DNA of 64,000 nucleotides from Blautia hansenii DSM 20583 (GCF_002222595.2 NZ_CP022413.2:1380001-1444000), one strand, 5' to 3'. Positions 43,750 through 52,406 are shown, counted from the first letter of the stretch. Notes: generated by a model not told the origin, from the letters alone. Translations and numbers: made by a program.

Positions 43750-44004
43750 TTAAGGATGCTGCTGAGAATTTAAAATTTCCTGTTCTTCAAAGTAGCGATC
43801 TGCAATAAAACCGGCAGACTCTGCCCAAAGTGTATTTTCAGTGTTTTGCAAAGCTTTGTAAGTCTTAGAGTGGTAAAAAGCTACGGTGGCTTCAGGAAAA
43901 TTCATACCTGTTGTTTCTTGGATAATGTCTATAACATCTCGAATTTGTATACATAAATTCATAGTAATGTCTTTTCCATTGAAAAAATATTTATTACTAA
44001 TCAT
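43750..44004 (-). CDS. Small helical protein, partner of a DUF3990-type gene
   Basis: From the ATG at 44004 (an ATG at 44028 is also in frame) the product is MISNKYFFNGKDITMNLCIQ followed by a helical tail with FYHSKTYKALQNTENTLWAESAGFIADRYFEEQE, about 84 residues. I associate this tail with the DUF3791/DUF3990 gene groups of gut Firmicutes, thought to be toxin-antitoxin-like; that assignment is from memory of the pattern. It overlaps or abuts the DUF3990-like gene upstream. Family function is unproven. Confidence 0.6.
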   Translation of the reverse strand: MISNKYFFNGKDITMNLCIQIRDVIDIIQETTGMNFPEATVAFYHSKTYKALQNTENTLWAESAGFIADRYFEEQEILNSQQHP

Positions 44005-44422
44005 GAGCAATCTCCTTTCGATATTCAAAATATAGATATTCTAAAGCACGTGGTGTGTGGAAAGACACTTGATTGTTAATTTTACTATAACGAAGTCTGT
44101 CTACTGCTTCATGTGATTTTAAAATACCTGACATATAAAGTTGAACGGTTTCCATTGTGTTATCATCGGCCACCGGACCTATGACTATATCATAATTATG
44201 TTGGATGCCGCCATGTAATCGATTGTTTTTGATAAATTCTAACCATTCTGCATCAAGAGTATTAAAATGTTTGATATTCAGTGAATTAGAAGGATGAAAA
44301 ATGTATTGATATACGTATTCGCTGCCAGAAAAAGTTCGCATATATAAACGATGCGCCCATTCTTTAGCTTGAGTTTCTAGTACAGTACAATAAAATCCAC
44401 GACCGAAGTCTCGTCGATTGCG
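43997..44422 (-). pseudogene. DUF3990-type protein, N-terminally truncated
   Basis: In one frame from about 44422 down to 43997 the sequence reads NRRDFGRGFYCTVLETQAKEW, a hallmark of DUF3990 (ADP-ribosyltransferase-like fold), then NIKHFNTLDAEWLEFI and DIVIGPVADDNTMETVQLY. A stop codon (TGA) lies just before NRRDFG, and the usual first 20-25 residues with the H-G-S strand are missing. An internal ATG at 44341 would give only 114 residues. The missing part is explained by a deletion that joins it to the small gene upstream. Confidence 0.75.
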
Positions 44423-44505
44423 TCATTTTCTGATAGATTGTGTATTTTTGCATAATTTTCTAAAGCTTGAATAGATAAAGACTCTACATCTGATTGCATG
44501 CTCAT
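44377..44505 (-). pseudogene. Remnant of the small first gene of the DUF3990 locus
   Basis: From ATG 44505 (GGAGGGG ribosome site) the ORF reads MSMQSDVESLSIQALENYAK, then IHNLSENDAIDE and runs into TSVVDFIVLY, which is the DUF3990 gene read in the wrong frame, and stops at 44377. Such first genes (DUF3791-like) normally continue for about 30 further residues. The junction at about 44410-44420 marks a deletion of roughly the end of this gene and the start of the next. Confidence 0.65.
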
Positions 44506-44651
44506 TTTTTACCCCTCCATTCTAATAACTTTATTATAACAGAATTGTTTTTTATAGCCAATAGCAAAAGTTTATCCTTAAATGATAATGCTTTGCTTTT
44601 GATTTACAATAAATATATTATGCAAACTAAAAAGCGGAAGTGGAAAAAACA

Positions 44652-44681
44652 TTGCTCCATTTTTGCTTTTTCTGTTATAAT
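44652..44681 (+). promoter_or_regulatory. Promoter of the VanRS-like two-component genes
   Basis: TTGCTC at 44652-44657 and TATAAT at 44676-44681 with an 18-bp spacer, 17 bp before the start codon, so the leader would be very short. Confidence 0.45.
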
Positions 44682-44697
44682 GGGCTGGGAGGCAGAT

Positions 44698-45393
44698 ATG
44701 AAAGAAAAAATATTAATTGTAGATGATGAAACAGAAATCGCAGATTTAGTCGAGTTATATTTGCAAAATGAAGATTTTCTCGTATATAAATTTTACGATG
44801 CAGAAGAAGCGTGGAATTTTATGGAGAAGGAAGAGCTGGATTTGGCTCTTTTGGATATTATGATGCCAAAGATTTCAGGCTTAGAGTTGTGTAAAAAAAT
44901 ACGTGAACGATATAATTATCCTATTATTATGCTGACGGCAAAAGGAGCGGAAATTGATAAAATTCAAGGCTTGACTTTAGGAGCGGATGACTATATTACC
45001 AAGCCTTTTCAGCCGCTTGAGGTAGTGGCAAGAGTAAAGGCGCAGCTGCGCAGATATAAGCGTTATAATATGGGAACAGTGAAAGCAGAGGAGATTTTAG
45101 AGCATAAAGGATTGATTTTGAATAAAAAAACGCATGAATGTTTCTTAAATGAACGTTTATTGTCTCTTACACCCACAGAGTTTTCTATTTTAGCTATTTT
45201 GTGCGAACAAAAAGGCAATGTAGTCAGTGCGGAGGAGCTGTTTCATCAGATTTGGAAAGATGAATATTACAGCAAAAGCAATAATACCATCACCGTACAT
45301 ATTCGTCACTTAAGAGAAAAAATGGAGGACTCTTTTGAAAATCCAAAGTATATTAAAACAGTGTGGGGGTGCGGCTATAAAATTGAAAAATGA
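44698..45393 (+). CDS. OmpR-family response regulator, VanR-like
   Basis: A 231-residue regulator: receiver KEKILIVDDETEIADLVELYL with phospho-Asp in LALLDIMMPKISG, TLGADDYITKPFQPLEV, and winged helix LSLTPTEFSILAILCEQKG to KTVWGCGYKIEK. This closely resembles VanR/CseB-type regulators paired with envelope-sensing kinases. ATG 44698 follows GGGAGGCAG; the long frame upstream to 44494 is not used. No vanHAX resistance genes are present, so van resistance should not be inferred. Confidence 0.94.
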   Translation: MKEKILIVDDETEIADLVELYLQNEDFLVYKFYDAEEAWNFMEKEELDLALLDIMMPKISGLELCKKIRERYNYPIIMLTAKGAEIDKIQGLTLGADDYITKPFQPLEVVARVKAQLRRYKRYNMGTVKAEEILEHKGLILNKKTHECFLNERLLSLTPTEFSILAILCEQKGNVVSAEELFHQIWKDEYYSKSNNTITVHIRHLREKMEDSFENPKYIKTVWGCGYKIEK

Positions 45394-46537
45394 GAAGAAA
45401 AATATTTGTAAAATTGTGAAAATTATTCTTTTGATTTTGCTGTTCCTTTTGGGAATTTACGGGGTTTACTATCTATTTGATACGGTTTTTAACGGCATGA
45501 TTTTAGATTGGATTAGCAATCATTTCGTTCATGAGGAACGTACCGGATGGTACGACGGAGAACAAAAGGTTCAATATATTTATGAGCGTGTGGATTGGCA
45601 AGCATTTAAGTATATTGCAGTTGTTTCTTTTGTTTTTTTGGCAGGTATAATTGGAAGCTCTGTATATATTATTTTGCATTTTTCCTTGAAAAAACAACAG
45701 AAAAAATTGATTTCCAGAACAGCGGAAATGATACATGATTACATGAAAAAAGAATGTGATGTATCGGAAATTTTCCCTCAGGAATTTTCAGAAATAAGTA
45801 CACAGTTGGTTCAGATAAAAGCAGATATGGAAAGAAAAGAACAGTATTTGAAAATGGAAACTCAGAAAAAGAATGACTTAATTACTTATCTGGCACATGA
45901 TTTGAAGACACCGCTTACATCGGTTATGGGGTATCTGAATTTACTGGAAGATGCACCGGATATGCCCCTTGCTCAACGCGAAAAATATACTCATATAGCC
46001 AGAAAAAAGGCAGAGCGTTTAGACAGTCTTATTCAGGAATTTTTTGAAATTACCCGTTACAATTTACAGAATATTACGCTGGAAAAAGAGAATATTGATT
46101 TATATTATATGCTTATACAGATGAAAGAAGAATTTTATCCTGTTCTGGCACAGAAGGGAAATACAATAGAATTGAAAGTGCCGGAGGACTTACAGGTTTA
46201 CGGTGACGCAGATAAGCTTGCCAGGGTGTTTAATAATATTATTCGGAATGCCGTTTCTTATAGTTATCCGTCTTCTGTTATTACGATTGAGGGAGAGAAA
46301 AATTCAGACGGAGTGTGCCTTTTCTTCCGAAATAAAGGAAAAACAATTCCAAAGGAAAAGCTTTCCAGAGTATTTCAGAAATTTTTCCGAATTGATGAGG
46401 CACGCAGCTCAGATAGTGCAGGGTCAGGTCTTGGACTTGCTATTGCAAAAGAGATTGTGGAGCTTCACGGGGGAAGTATTTCTGCTATAAGTGAACAGGA
46501 GGAGACGGTTTTTCAGATTGTACTTCCGGAAAAGTAA
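45335..46537 (+). CDS. Sensor histidine kinase, VanS-like
   Basis: A kinase of about 385-400 residues with two helices (IVKIILLILLFLLGIYGVYYLF and YIAVVSFVFLAGIIGSSVYII) and a short outer loop (GMILDWISNHFVHEERTGWYDG). The H box is LAHDLKTPLTSVMGYL, the N box NIIRNAVSYSY and the G box GSGLGLAIAKEIVELHGG. Two TTG starts are possible: 45335 (GGAGGA five bases upstream, overlapping the regulator) and 45383 just before its stop; I list the first. The outer loop is small as in VanS. Confidence 0.9.
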   Translation: MKIQSILKQCGGAAIKLKNEKKNICKIVKIILLILLFLLGIYGVYYLFDTVFNGMILDWISNHFVHEERTGWYDGEQKVQYIYERVDWQAFKYIAVVSFVFLAGIIGSSVYIILHFSLKKQQKKLISRTAEMIHDYMKKECDVSEIFPQEFSEISTQLVQIKADMERKEQYLKMETQKKNDLITYLAHDLKTPLTSVMGYLNLLEDAPDMPLAQREKYTHIARKKAERLDSLIQEFFEITRYNLQNITLEKENIDLYYMLIQMKEEFYPVLAQKGNTIELKVPEDLQVYGDADKLARVFNNIIRNAVSYSYPSSVITIEGEKNSDGVCLFFRNKGKTIPKEKLSRVFQKFFRIDEARSSDSAGSGLGLAIAKEIVELHGGSISAISEQEETVFQIVLPEK

Positions 46538-46570
46538 TGAGTTGCAAGTAAACAAATGGAGGTATTATGT

Positions 46571-46831
46571 ATGGAAAAATTATTTTATCCGGCTATTTTT
46601 CATAAAGCAGAAGAAGGTGGTTTTTGGATTTCATTTCCCGATTTACCGGAATGTTTTACAGAAGGAGATGATATGAAACAGGCTTATGAAATGGCAGTAG
46701 AGGCTCTGGGACTTGCGTTGGTGAACCGAAAAGAGGAGAAAGAGGAAATTCCTATGCCCTCCGAAATAGATAAAATTCAAAATGAGGAAGGTATTGATTT
46801 CAGCTTAGTCTTTCCAGAAAATAATAGGTAG
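46571..46831 (+). CDS. HicB-like antitoxin without a visible HicA
   Basis: An 86-residue protein: EKLFYPAIFHKAEEGGFWISFPDLPECFTEGDDMKQAYEMAVEALGLAL is the RNase-H-like HicB fold, and the tail (PMPSEIDKIQNEEGIDFSLV) is a short extension rather than a clear DNA-binding domain. ATG 46571 has TGGAGG nine bases upstream. No double-stranded-RNA-binding HicA toxin ORF is adjacent on either strand, so it is an orphan, probably a partial or regulatory relic. Confidence 0.85.
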   Translation: MEKLFYPAIFHKAEEGGFWISFPDLPECFTEGDDMKQAYEMAVEALGLALVNRKEEKEEIPMPSEIDKIQNEEGIDFSLVFPENNR

Positions 46832-46901
46832 AATTGAATTAAATTATTAAAAATTATAGAATTACAATATAGAAAAATCAAAATAGAGAAAGGTATAGAA
46901 A

Positions 46902-47324
46902 ATGTATATTGATTTTAAAAAGAATTGTAAAGAATACCTAAAAGAAGCCAAGAAAAAAGGCTATCAAAAATATGGATTTGTAGAATTTCAGGAATTTAGG
47001 GGAATTGTTATTACAAGTTTACAGAAATTAAATAATCCGTTAGAGGAATTATTGTACTATAAATTTGTATATCAAAAAAAGGAGATGAGATTTTATCATA
47101 TTGCAACAGAACTAAAAGAAGTAGCCATATCTGGAATAGCTATTTTGAGTTTTTATATGACAGTGGCTTCTATGTTGGGAGAACATAGTATGAAATATTT
47201 GTCATTCGGGTATGCACTAATAATGTTATATTGTGGAGTGGAGATGTCCATATTTCAGTATAGCAAAATAGACTATTTTCTTTGCGAAATTTTTGCGAGT
47301 ATAAGTGAAAGAGACTTACAATAA
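46902..47324 (+). CDS. Unrecognised small membrane protein
   Basis: A 140-residue protein, Lys-rich at the start (MYIDFKKNCKEYLKEAKKKGYQKYGFVEFQEF), then ITSLQKLNNPLEELLYYKFVYQKKE and two hydrophobic segments (ISGIAILSFYMTVASML, MKYLSFGYALIMLYCGVEM). GAGAAAGG precedes the ATG. It is AT-rich relative to neighbours. No family is recognised; its setting between an orphan HicB and a carboxypeptidase suggests accessory origin. Confidence 0.55.
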   Translation: MYIDFKKNCKEYLKEAKKKGYQKYGFVEFQEFRGIVITSLQKLNNPLEELLYYKFVYQKKEMRFYHIATELKEVAISGIAILSFYMTVASMLGEHSMKYLSFGYALIMLYCGVEMSIFQYSKIDYFLCEIFASISERDLQ

Positions 47325-47415
47325 TTATCCACAAGTCAAATTAAAATCATACATAATTAAAGAATATACCTTTTCAAATCTTAAGGAAATCTTAGGATTT
47401 TAACAACAGAATATT

Positions 47416-47484
47416 AAAACACCTTTTCTTTCTTTTTGGTACAGTAGATTTATAAGAAGTACAAAAGAAAGAAGGGTGTTTTTT
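47416..47484 (+). promoter_or_regulatory. Long inverted repeat in front of the carboxypeptidase gene, masking its ribosome site
   Basis: The arm at 47416-47442 (AAAACACC to GGTAC) is largely complementary to 47459-47482 (GTACAAAAGAAAGAAGGG then TGTTTT), followed by TTTT and the ATG at 47487. The GAAGGG ribosome site is in the 3' arm. It is terminator-like in shape and could also keep the start hidden. If the promoter lies inside the loop (TATAAG at 47451-47456) the left arm would not be transcribed. Confidence 0.45.
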
Positions 47485-47486
47485 AT

Positions 47487-48392
47487 ATGAGTAAACGGAA
47501 ACAAAGAAGAAAGAGAAGAAGAAAAATAGGATTAATTTTCTTGGCAGCAGTGTTGGTTTTCTTGCTTTTGCCAAATAAAAAATCGGAAGTTTTCAGCAAG
47601 GGAAAGGAAGAAATTTCTTTAGGAGAACTTTATAGTGAGGCTGCGATACTGCTGGACGAAGAAGGTCAAATTTTAGGAAGAAAAAATTCAGAAAAGAAAA
47701 TTTATCCGGCTTCGCTTACGAAAATTATGACAGTGCTTTTATCCATAGAAAAGCTGGATAATATACGGGAAATAACTGTTTTAAGAGAGGAAATCTTTCC
47801 TGAATTATATGCACAGGACGCTTCTATGGCAGGATTTTTGCCGGGAGAAAAGGTTACTTACAGAGACCTTTTATACGGAGCGATGCTGCCCTCAGGGGCA
47901 GAATGTTGTGTCGCTTTGGCAGAAGGTTCTTGTGGTTCAGAGAAAGAATTTGTATCAGAAATGAATAAGAAAGCAAAAAAACTGGGAATGAAAAATACAC
48001 ATTTTACAAATACTACCGGCTTACATGATGATAATCATTATACAACAGTTGAGGATTTATCACGCTTACTTTGCTATGCTATGAAAAATCAGGACTTTTC
48101 TAAGATTTTTACTGCATTTTCATATTCTGTGCCTGCGACTAACAAACATCCGGAGGGCTTTACTTTTTTCAGTACATTATCACAGGAGTTGCAAAAAGCA
48201 GGAGTAAAAGATAGCTGTATTTTAGGAGGAAAAACGGGCTATACCTCAAATGCAGGGCTTTGTCTTGCCACAGCAGCAGAAATAAACGGAAAAAAGTATT
48301 TTTTCATTACCGCTCATGCACAAGGCTCGCATAATACAGAACCGTATCACGTGTTAGATGCGCTTTCTGTTTATGGAAAACTGGAGAAATAA
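47487..48392 (+). CDS. D-alanyl-D-alanine carboxypeptidase (S11, PBP5-like)
   Basis: A 301-residue serine carboxypeptidase that trims peptidoglycan side chains. A basic start (MSKRKQRRKRRRKIG) precedes a membrane/signal helix (LIFLAAVLVFLLLP). Active-site motifs are ASLTKIMTVL (SxxK), SGAECCVAL (SGN-like SxA) and KTGYTSNAG (KTG). The family's C-terminal beta domain is absent or very short, so the enzyme is the compact form. A hairpin overlaps its ribosome site. It lies downstream of the VanRS-like kinase genes but is separated by two small genes. Confidence 0.9.
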   Translation: MSKRKQRRKRRRKIGLIFLAAVLVFLLLPNKKSEVFSKGKEEISLGELYSEAAILLDEEGQILGRKNSEKKIYPASLTKIMTVLLSIEKLDNIREITVLREEIFPELYAQDASMAGFLPGEKVTYRDLLYGAMLPSGAECCVALAEGSCGSEKEFVSEMNKKAKKLGMKNTHFTNTTGLHDDNHYTTVEDLSRLLCYAMKNQDFSKIFTAFSYSVPATNKHPEGFTFFSTLSQELQKAGVKDSCILGGKTGYTSNAGLCLATAAEINGKKYFFITAHAQGSHNTEPYHVLDALSVYGKLEK

Positions 48393-48492
48393 TTTTAGCT
48401 GTGTCTTCTTTTCAGTATCTGTGCTATAATTTGCAGTATATACAACGGATTATATAAGCAATTTATAACCCCCACCGGAAAGGATTAAATAT

Positions 48493-51153
48493 ATGAATTT
48501 ATATGATAACATTCTATCTTTTAAAGGCACATGGAGAAGGTATCAGGAGCGTGTCTTGAATTTCTCGGATGCTTATCTCTCCGACAAAAAAATACATATT
48601 GTAGCCGCTCCCGGCGCAGGCAAGACAACCTTAGGCATTGAACTTATCAGGCGGACACAAAAGCCCTGTCTTATCCTTTCACCGAGAATTGTTATTCGGG
48701 AGCAGTGGTTGGAAAGAATAAAAGACGGCTTCTTAAATGAGCGGCTTTCGCCCGAAGATATTCTTTCCAATGACATGAAAAATCCAAAGCTCATTACTTC
48801 GATTACCTATCAGACTTTATTTTGCGGCATGACACGCTATGCCGGAATGACTGAGGAAGAGGAAACAGAAAATCAGGAAGCTATGGATTTTTCTCATTTT
48901 GAGCTTCTCAGAACAGTGAAAGAAGCAGGGATAAAAGTTATATGCTTAGATGAATGTCACCATCTGAAAAACGAATGGTGGAAGGCGTTAGAAGATTTTA
49001 TGAAGGAAATGGGGGAGGTTACGGTAATCTCCCTGACGGCAACACCTCCTTATGATGCAACGCCGGTGCAATGGGAACGTTACTGTAACATGTGCGGACC
49101 TGTGGACGAAGAAATTACAGTTCCTGAGCTGGTAAAGGAGAACAGTCTTTGCCCTCATCAGGATTTTGTGTATTTTAATTATCCCACAGGGGAAGAACAG
49201 GAAAAGGTAGACTTTTTCCGACAAAAGGCAGCTCAAATGATGCAGAAACTCATGGGAGATGCACGTTTAAAGGAAGCTGTGGCATCTCACAAAGGGTTAG
49301 AAGACGTACAGGGATATTTGGAAAAGCTGCTGGAAAATCCTGCATATTTATCTTCTTTGCTGATTTATTGTCAGGAGCAGAATATTCCTTATGCCCGCAG
49401 ATGGCTGAAAATTTTAAATGTCAAAGAGCTTCCGCCTATGTCTGAAAAGTGGATGGAAATTTTGTTACAGGGCTTTTTATATGATGATGTATCGGAGTTT
49501 GTGTGTCAGGAGGAATATCGGGAGGAGCTTATTCGGCAATTAAAAGCTCATGGCTTGATAGAGAGAAAGAAGGTTGCTTTTTTCGTAAATCAAAAGCTGG
49601 AAAAAACTTTGATGAACAGTGCGGGAAAATTAAAAAGTATTTCTGAAATTTGTAAGCTGGAATATTCTTCTGTGGGTAATCAGTTACGACTTTTGATTTT
49701 GACAGATTATATTAAAAAGGAATATGCAAGAAAATTAGGAAAGCCCAATTTCCTGCCGGACAGTCTGGGTGTTCTGCCTATTTTTGAGATGCTGAGAAGG
49801 GAGAATCCGGATTGGAAGTTAGGTGTTTTATGCGGAAGTCTGATTTATATTCCGGATACAGCGCTGGCTGCTCTGAAACGCATTTCCTGTTCTTTTGGTA
49901 TAGAAAAACTTCCTTCAAAAGCATTGTTAAATGAAAATGGAGAATGTTTGGGTTACAGTGAGATTTTGCTTACGGAAAATACCCATTTGTGCACACAGAT
50001 GATTACCATGCTTTTTGAAAAAGGAGAAATCGAAATTTTAATCGGAACAAAATCACTGTTGGGAGAAGGCTGGGACTCTCCCTGTATCAATGCTTTGATT
50101 ATGGCAAGCTCTGTGGGTTCTTATGTGTTGGGTAATCAGATGCGGGGAAGGGCTATCCGTGCAAGTAAGGATAATCCTGACAAAACCAGTAATATTTGGC
50201 ATTTGGTCTGTATGACAGATACGAAGGAGTCCTGCGAAGTGACAGAAGATTTCCGTACACTGCAAAGAAGGATGATGGGATTTTTAGGAGTGAGTTATGA
50301 CGGAACGGTGATTGAAAACGGTATGGAGCGTTTAAATACCATTACTCCTCCTTATACTTACCGACATCTTATGGAAATCAATGAAGACATGAAGCTGCGG
50401 GCGTGTATGCGGGAAGAATTAAAAGCCCAGTGGCAGCAGGCAGTTCATATTCAGGGAAATATGGAAGCCGTAGAAACCTGTAAAATGAAGAAAAAGCTTT
50501 TAAATCCCAGCGCTTCTTTTTTCAATGCTTTGGGTATGATTGCGTTAAGTGTTGCAATTCGAATGAGTCAGGGCATGATACGGGGCGCTTTTCGCAGAAG
50601 CTATGGGCAGCAGGGCATTACAGATTTTATTTTTACCGTGGCAGCAGCCGGAATTTTTCTCTGGGGCGTGTGGCGGCTTGTGCATTTTTCCGGTCCTTTA
50701 AAGCGTTTGCGAGAAATGGCAGAGGGAATGAAAGCGGCTCTTGCAGAGTCTCAAAATATTACGTCTTCCTGTAAAGTCAGTGTGTATGGAGAAAACGGTG
50801 TGGATTATCAGGTGTTTTTAAAGGGCGGAACAACAAGAGAGAAAGAGCTGTTTGCTCAGTGTATGGAAGAATTTTTGGCAGCAGTGGATAATCAGCGTTA
50901 CCTTTTGTATGCGCCGCAGGCATTGGGAGCTATGACGAAATATTATTGTGTGCCCTCTGTTTTTTCTAAGACAAAGCAGGAGGCTCTCTTCTTTCAGAAG
51001 GTTATGTCTTCTCATTTAGGCAAATATCATCTGGTATATACCAGAACACCGGAGGGAAGAGCTGTGTTGCTAAAAGGAAGAGCAGAAGCCTTTGGCAGTC
51101 GAAATGAGCGGATTTTAAAGAGAAAAAAGGAAATAAAAGGAGCTTTGGAGTAG
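48493..51153 (+). CDS. SF2 (DEAH-like) helicase with an apparent C-terminal membrane segment
   Basis: An 886-residue ATPase. Motif I is AAPGAGKTT (38-46), motif II DECHH (153-157), motif III SLTATPP (180-186), motif V IGTKSLLGEGWDSP (517-530) and motif VI QMRGRAIRAS (549-558), all intact. Between the RecA folds there is a winged-helix-like insert (residues 370-420, SISEICKLEYSSVGNQLRLLILTDYI). After the helicase core, residues about 672-690 and 709-733 (FNALGMIALSVAIRM, FIFTVAAAGIFLWGVWRLV) look like two membrane helices, followed by 150 soluble residues. A membrane-linked SF2 helicase is unusual. No nuclease or effector gene is adjacent. Confidence 0.88.
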   Translation: MNLYDNILSFKGTWRRYQERVLNFSDAYLSDKKIHIVAAPGAGKTTLGIELIRRTQKPCLILSPRIVIREQWLERIKDGFLNERLSPEDILSNDMKNPKLITSITYQTLFCGMTRYAGMTEEEETENQEAMDFSHFELLRTVKEAGIKVICLDECHHLKNEWWKALEDFMKEMGEVTVISLTATPPYDATPVQWERYCNMCGPVDEEITVPELVKENSLCPHQDFVYFNYPTGEEQEKVDFFRQKAAQMMQKLMGDARLKEAVASHKGLEDVQGYLEKLLENPAYLSSLLIYCQEQNIPYARRWLKILNVKELPPMSEKWMEILLQGFLYDDVSEFVCQEEYREELIRQLKAHGLIERKKVAFFVNQKLEKTLMNSAGKLKSISEICKLEYSSVGNQLRLLILTDYIKKEYARKLGKPNFLPDSLGVLPIFEMLRRENPDWKLGVLCGSLIYIPDTALAALKRISCSFGIEKLPSKALLNENGECLGYSEILLTENTHLCTQMITMLFEKGEIEILIGTKSLLGEGWDSPCINALIMASSVGSYVLGNQMRGRAIRASKDNPDKTSNIWHLVCMTDTKESCEVTEDFRTLQRRMMGFLGVSYDGTVIENGMERLNTITPPYTYRHLMEINEDMKLRACMREELKAQWQQAVHIQGNMEAVETCKMKKKLLNPSASFFNALGMIALSVAIRMSQGMIRGAFRRSYGQQGITDFIFTVAAAGIFLWGVWRLVHFSGPLKRLREMAEGMKAALAESQNITSSCKVSVYGENGVDYQVFLKGGTTREKELFAQCMEEFLAAVDNQRYLLYAPQALGAMTKYYCVPSVFSKTKQEALFFQKVMSSHLGKYHLVYTRTPEGRAVLLKGRAEAFGSRNERILKRKKEIKGALE

Positions 51154-51164
51154 TTCATCTTTCG

Positions 51165-51193
51165 TTGACAAGTTTTTTCTCTTCCAGTACAAT
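51165..51193 (+). promoter_or_regulatory. Promoter of the rhodanese/PP-loop-larB operon
   Basis: TTGACA at 51165-51170 and TACAAT at 51188-51193 with a 17-bp spacer, the clearest vegetative promoter in this part of the window. Confidence 0.75.
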
Positions 51194-51194
51194 A

Positions 51195-51227
51195 TAAACT
51201 GGTGTGAATTTTACTTTCACCAGTTTA
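51195..51227. promoter_or_regulatory. Inverted repeat at the transcript start of the rhodanese/PP-loop gene
   Basis: TAAACTGGTG (51195-51204) and CACCAGTTTA (51218-51227) are perfect reverse complements, directly after the -10 box. It may be a repressor operator or a 5' stem-loop that stabilises the mRNA. Confidence 0.6.
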
Positions 51228-51245
51228 TAGAGTGGAGATTATAAG

Positions 51246-52406
51246 ATGAACAACACATTAGAAATAAAGATACAGGATTTAAAAAACTTAAACAAAGAGG
51301 AATATCTGCTGGTAGATATTCGGGAAGAAGCAGCCTTTGCCCACGGTTTTATTCCCAATGCAGTGAATATTCCTCTGTCAAGGCTTCGGGAGAAGCCGGA
51401 GCTTCTGCCAAACGACAAAAAGATAATTTTATACTGCGCCAAAGGAATTTTAAGCTATGAGGCAGCAGAGGAATTGGAAGAAAAAGGGTATGATGTCGCA
51501 CATCTTGCAGGTGGATATGGGGCATGGCTTTTAGACAGCTTTTCCACAGAGGAGCGATATCCGGAAATTGAAAAAAGCATTAGAAAGAAATTTCATAAAA
51601 CGATTTTCAGCCGTTTTACAAAAGCCATTAATGAATATGAGCTTGTAAAAGAGGGAGATAAGATTGCCGTGTGCATTTCCGGCGGAAAAGACTCTATGCT
51701 TATGGCAAAGCTGTTTCAGGAGCTGCAAAAGCACCGAAAAGTAAATTTTGATGTGATTTTTCTGGTAATGGATCCGGGATATAACGAAACCAACCGAAAA
51801 GTAATTGAAGAAAATGCGCGGCTTTTAAATATTCCCATTACAATTTTTGAGACAAACATTTTTGAAACGGTGTATGAGATTGAGAAATCCCCCTGCTATC
51901 TGTGTGCTCGTATGCGCAGAGGTTATCTGTACAGTAAAGCAAAAGAGCTGGGCTGTAATAAAATTGCTCTGGGACACCACTATGACGATGTGATTGAAAC
52001 CATTCTCATGGGAATGCTTTACGGAGCACAAATCCAGACCATGATGCCAAAGCTTCACAGCACAAATTTTGAGGGCATGGAGCTTATTCGCCCTATGTAT
52101 TTAATCCGTGAAGATGATATTAAGCATTGGCGAGACTACAACGATTTACACTTTATTCAATGTGCCTGCCGTTTTACAGATACCTGTACCACTTGCAGAG
52201 AAGACGGAAGCACAGGCTCAAAGCGTATGGAAATCAAAGGACTAATTAAAGAGCTAAAGGAAATCAATCCTTTTATCGAAGGAAATATTTTTAAAAGTGT
52301 AGAAAATGTAAATTTAAGCACTGTGATTGCATATAAGGAAAATGGGGTAAAACATCATTTTCTGGAAAATTATGACACCGCAGAAAGGACCGAAGAAAAT
52401 GGATAA
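51246..52406 (+). CDS. Rhodanese domain fused to a TtcA-like PP-loop sulfurtransferase
   Basis: A 386-residue two-domain protein. Residues 1-105 are a rhodanese with active-site ILYCAKG (C64); the ATP-pyrophosphatase domain follows with ISGGKDS (144-150), then PCYLCARMRRGYLY, GHHYDDVIETILMG and a late CACRFTDTCTTC. The paired CxxC motifs match TtcA, which uses a 4Fe-4S cluster to thiolate tRNA cytidine 32. The rhodanese would supply persulfide. It overlaps larB by eight bases, so a role in nickel-pincer cofactor sulfur insertion, normally done by LarE, is an alternative worth testing. Confidence 0.87.
   Translation: MNNTLEIKIQDLKNLNKEEYLLVDIREEAAFAHGFIPNAVNIPLSRLREKPELLPNDKKIILYCAKGILSYEAAEELEEKGYDVAHLAGGYGAWLLDSFSTEERYPEIEKSIRKKFHKTIFSRFTKAINEYELVKEGDKIAVCISGGKDSMLMAKLFQELQKHRKVNFDVIFLVMDPGYNETNRKVIEENARLLNIPITIFETNIFETVYEIEKSPCYLCARMRRGYLYSKAKELGCNKIALGHHYDDVIETILMGMLYGAQIQTMMPKLHSTNFEGMELIRPMYLIREDDIKHWRDYNDLHFIQCACRFTDTCTTCREDGSTGSKRMEIKGLIKELKEINPFIEGNIFKSVENVNLSTVIAYKENGVKHHFLENYDTAERTEENG

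Noticed and set aside
44494..44697. N-terminal extension of the VanR-like regulator
   Set aside because: The extension is not receiver-like, lacks a ribosome site and overlaps the divergent promoter region.
44698..46537. Vancomycin resistance locus
   Set aside because: Only VanRS-like regulators and a generic carboxypeptidase were found; no vanH, vanA/B ligase or vanX-type genes are present.
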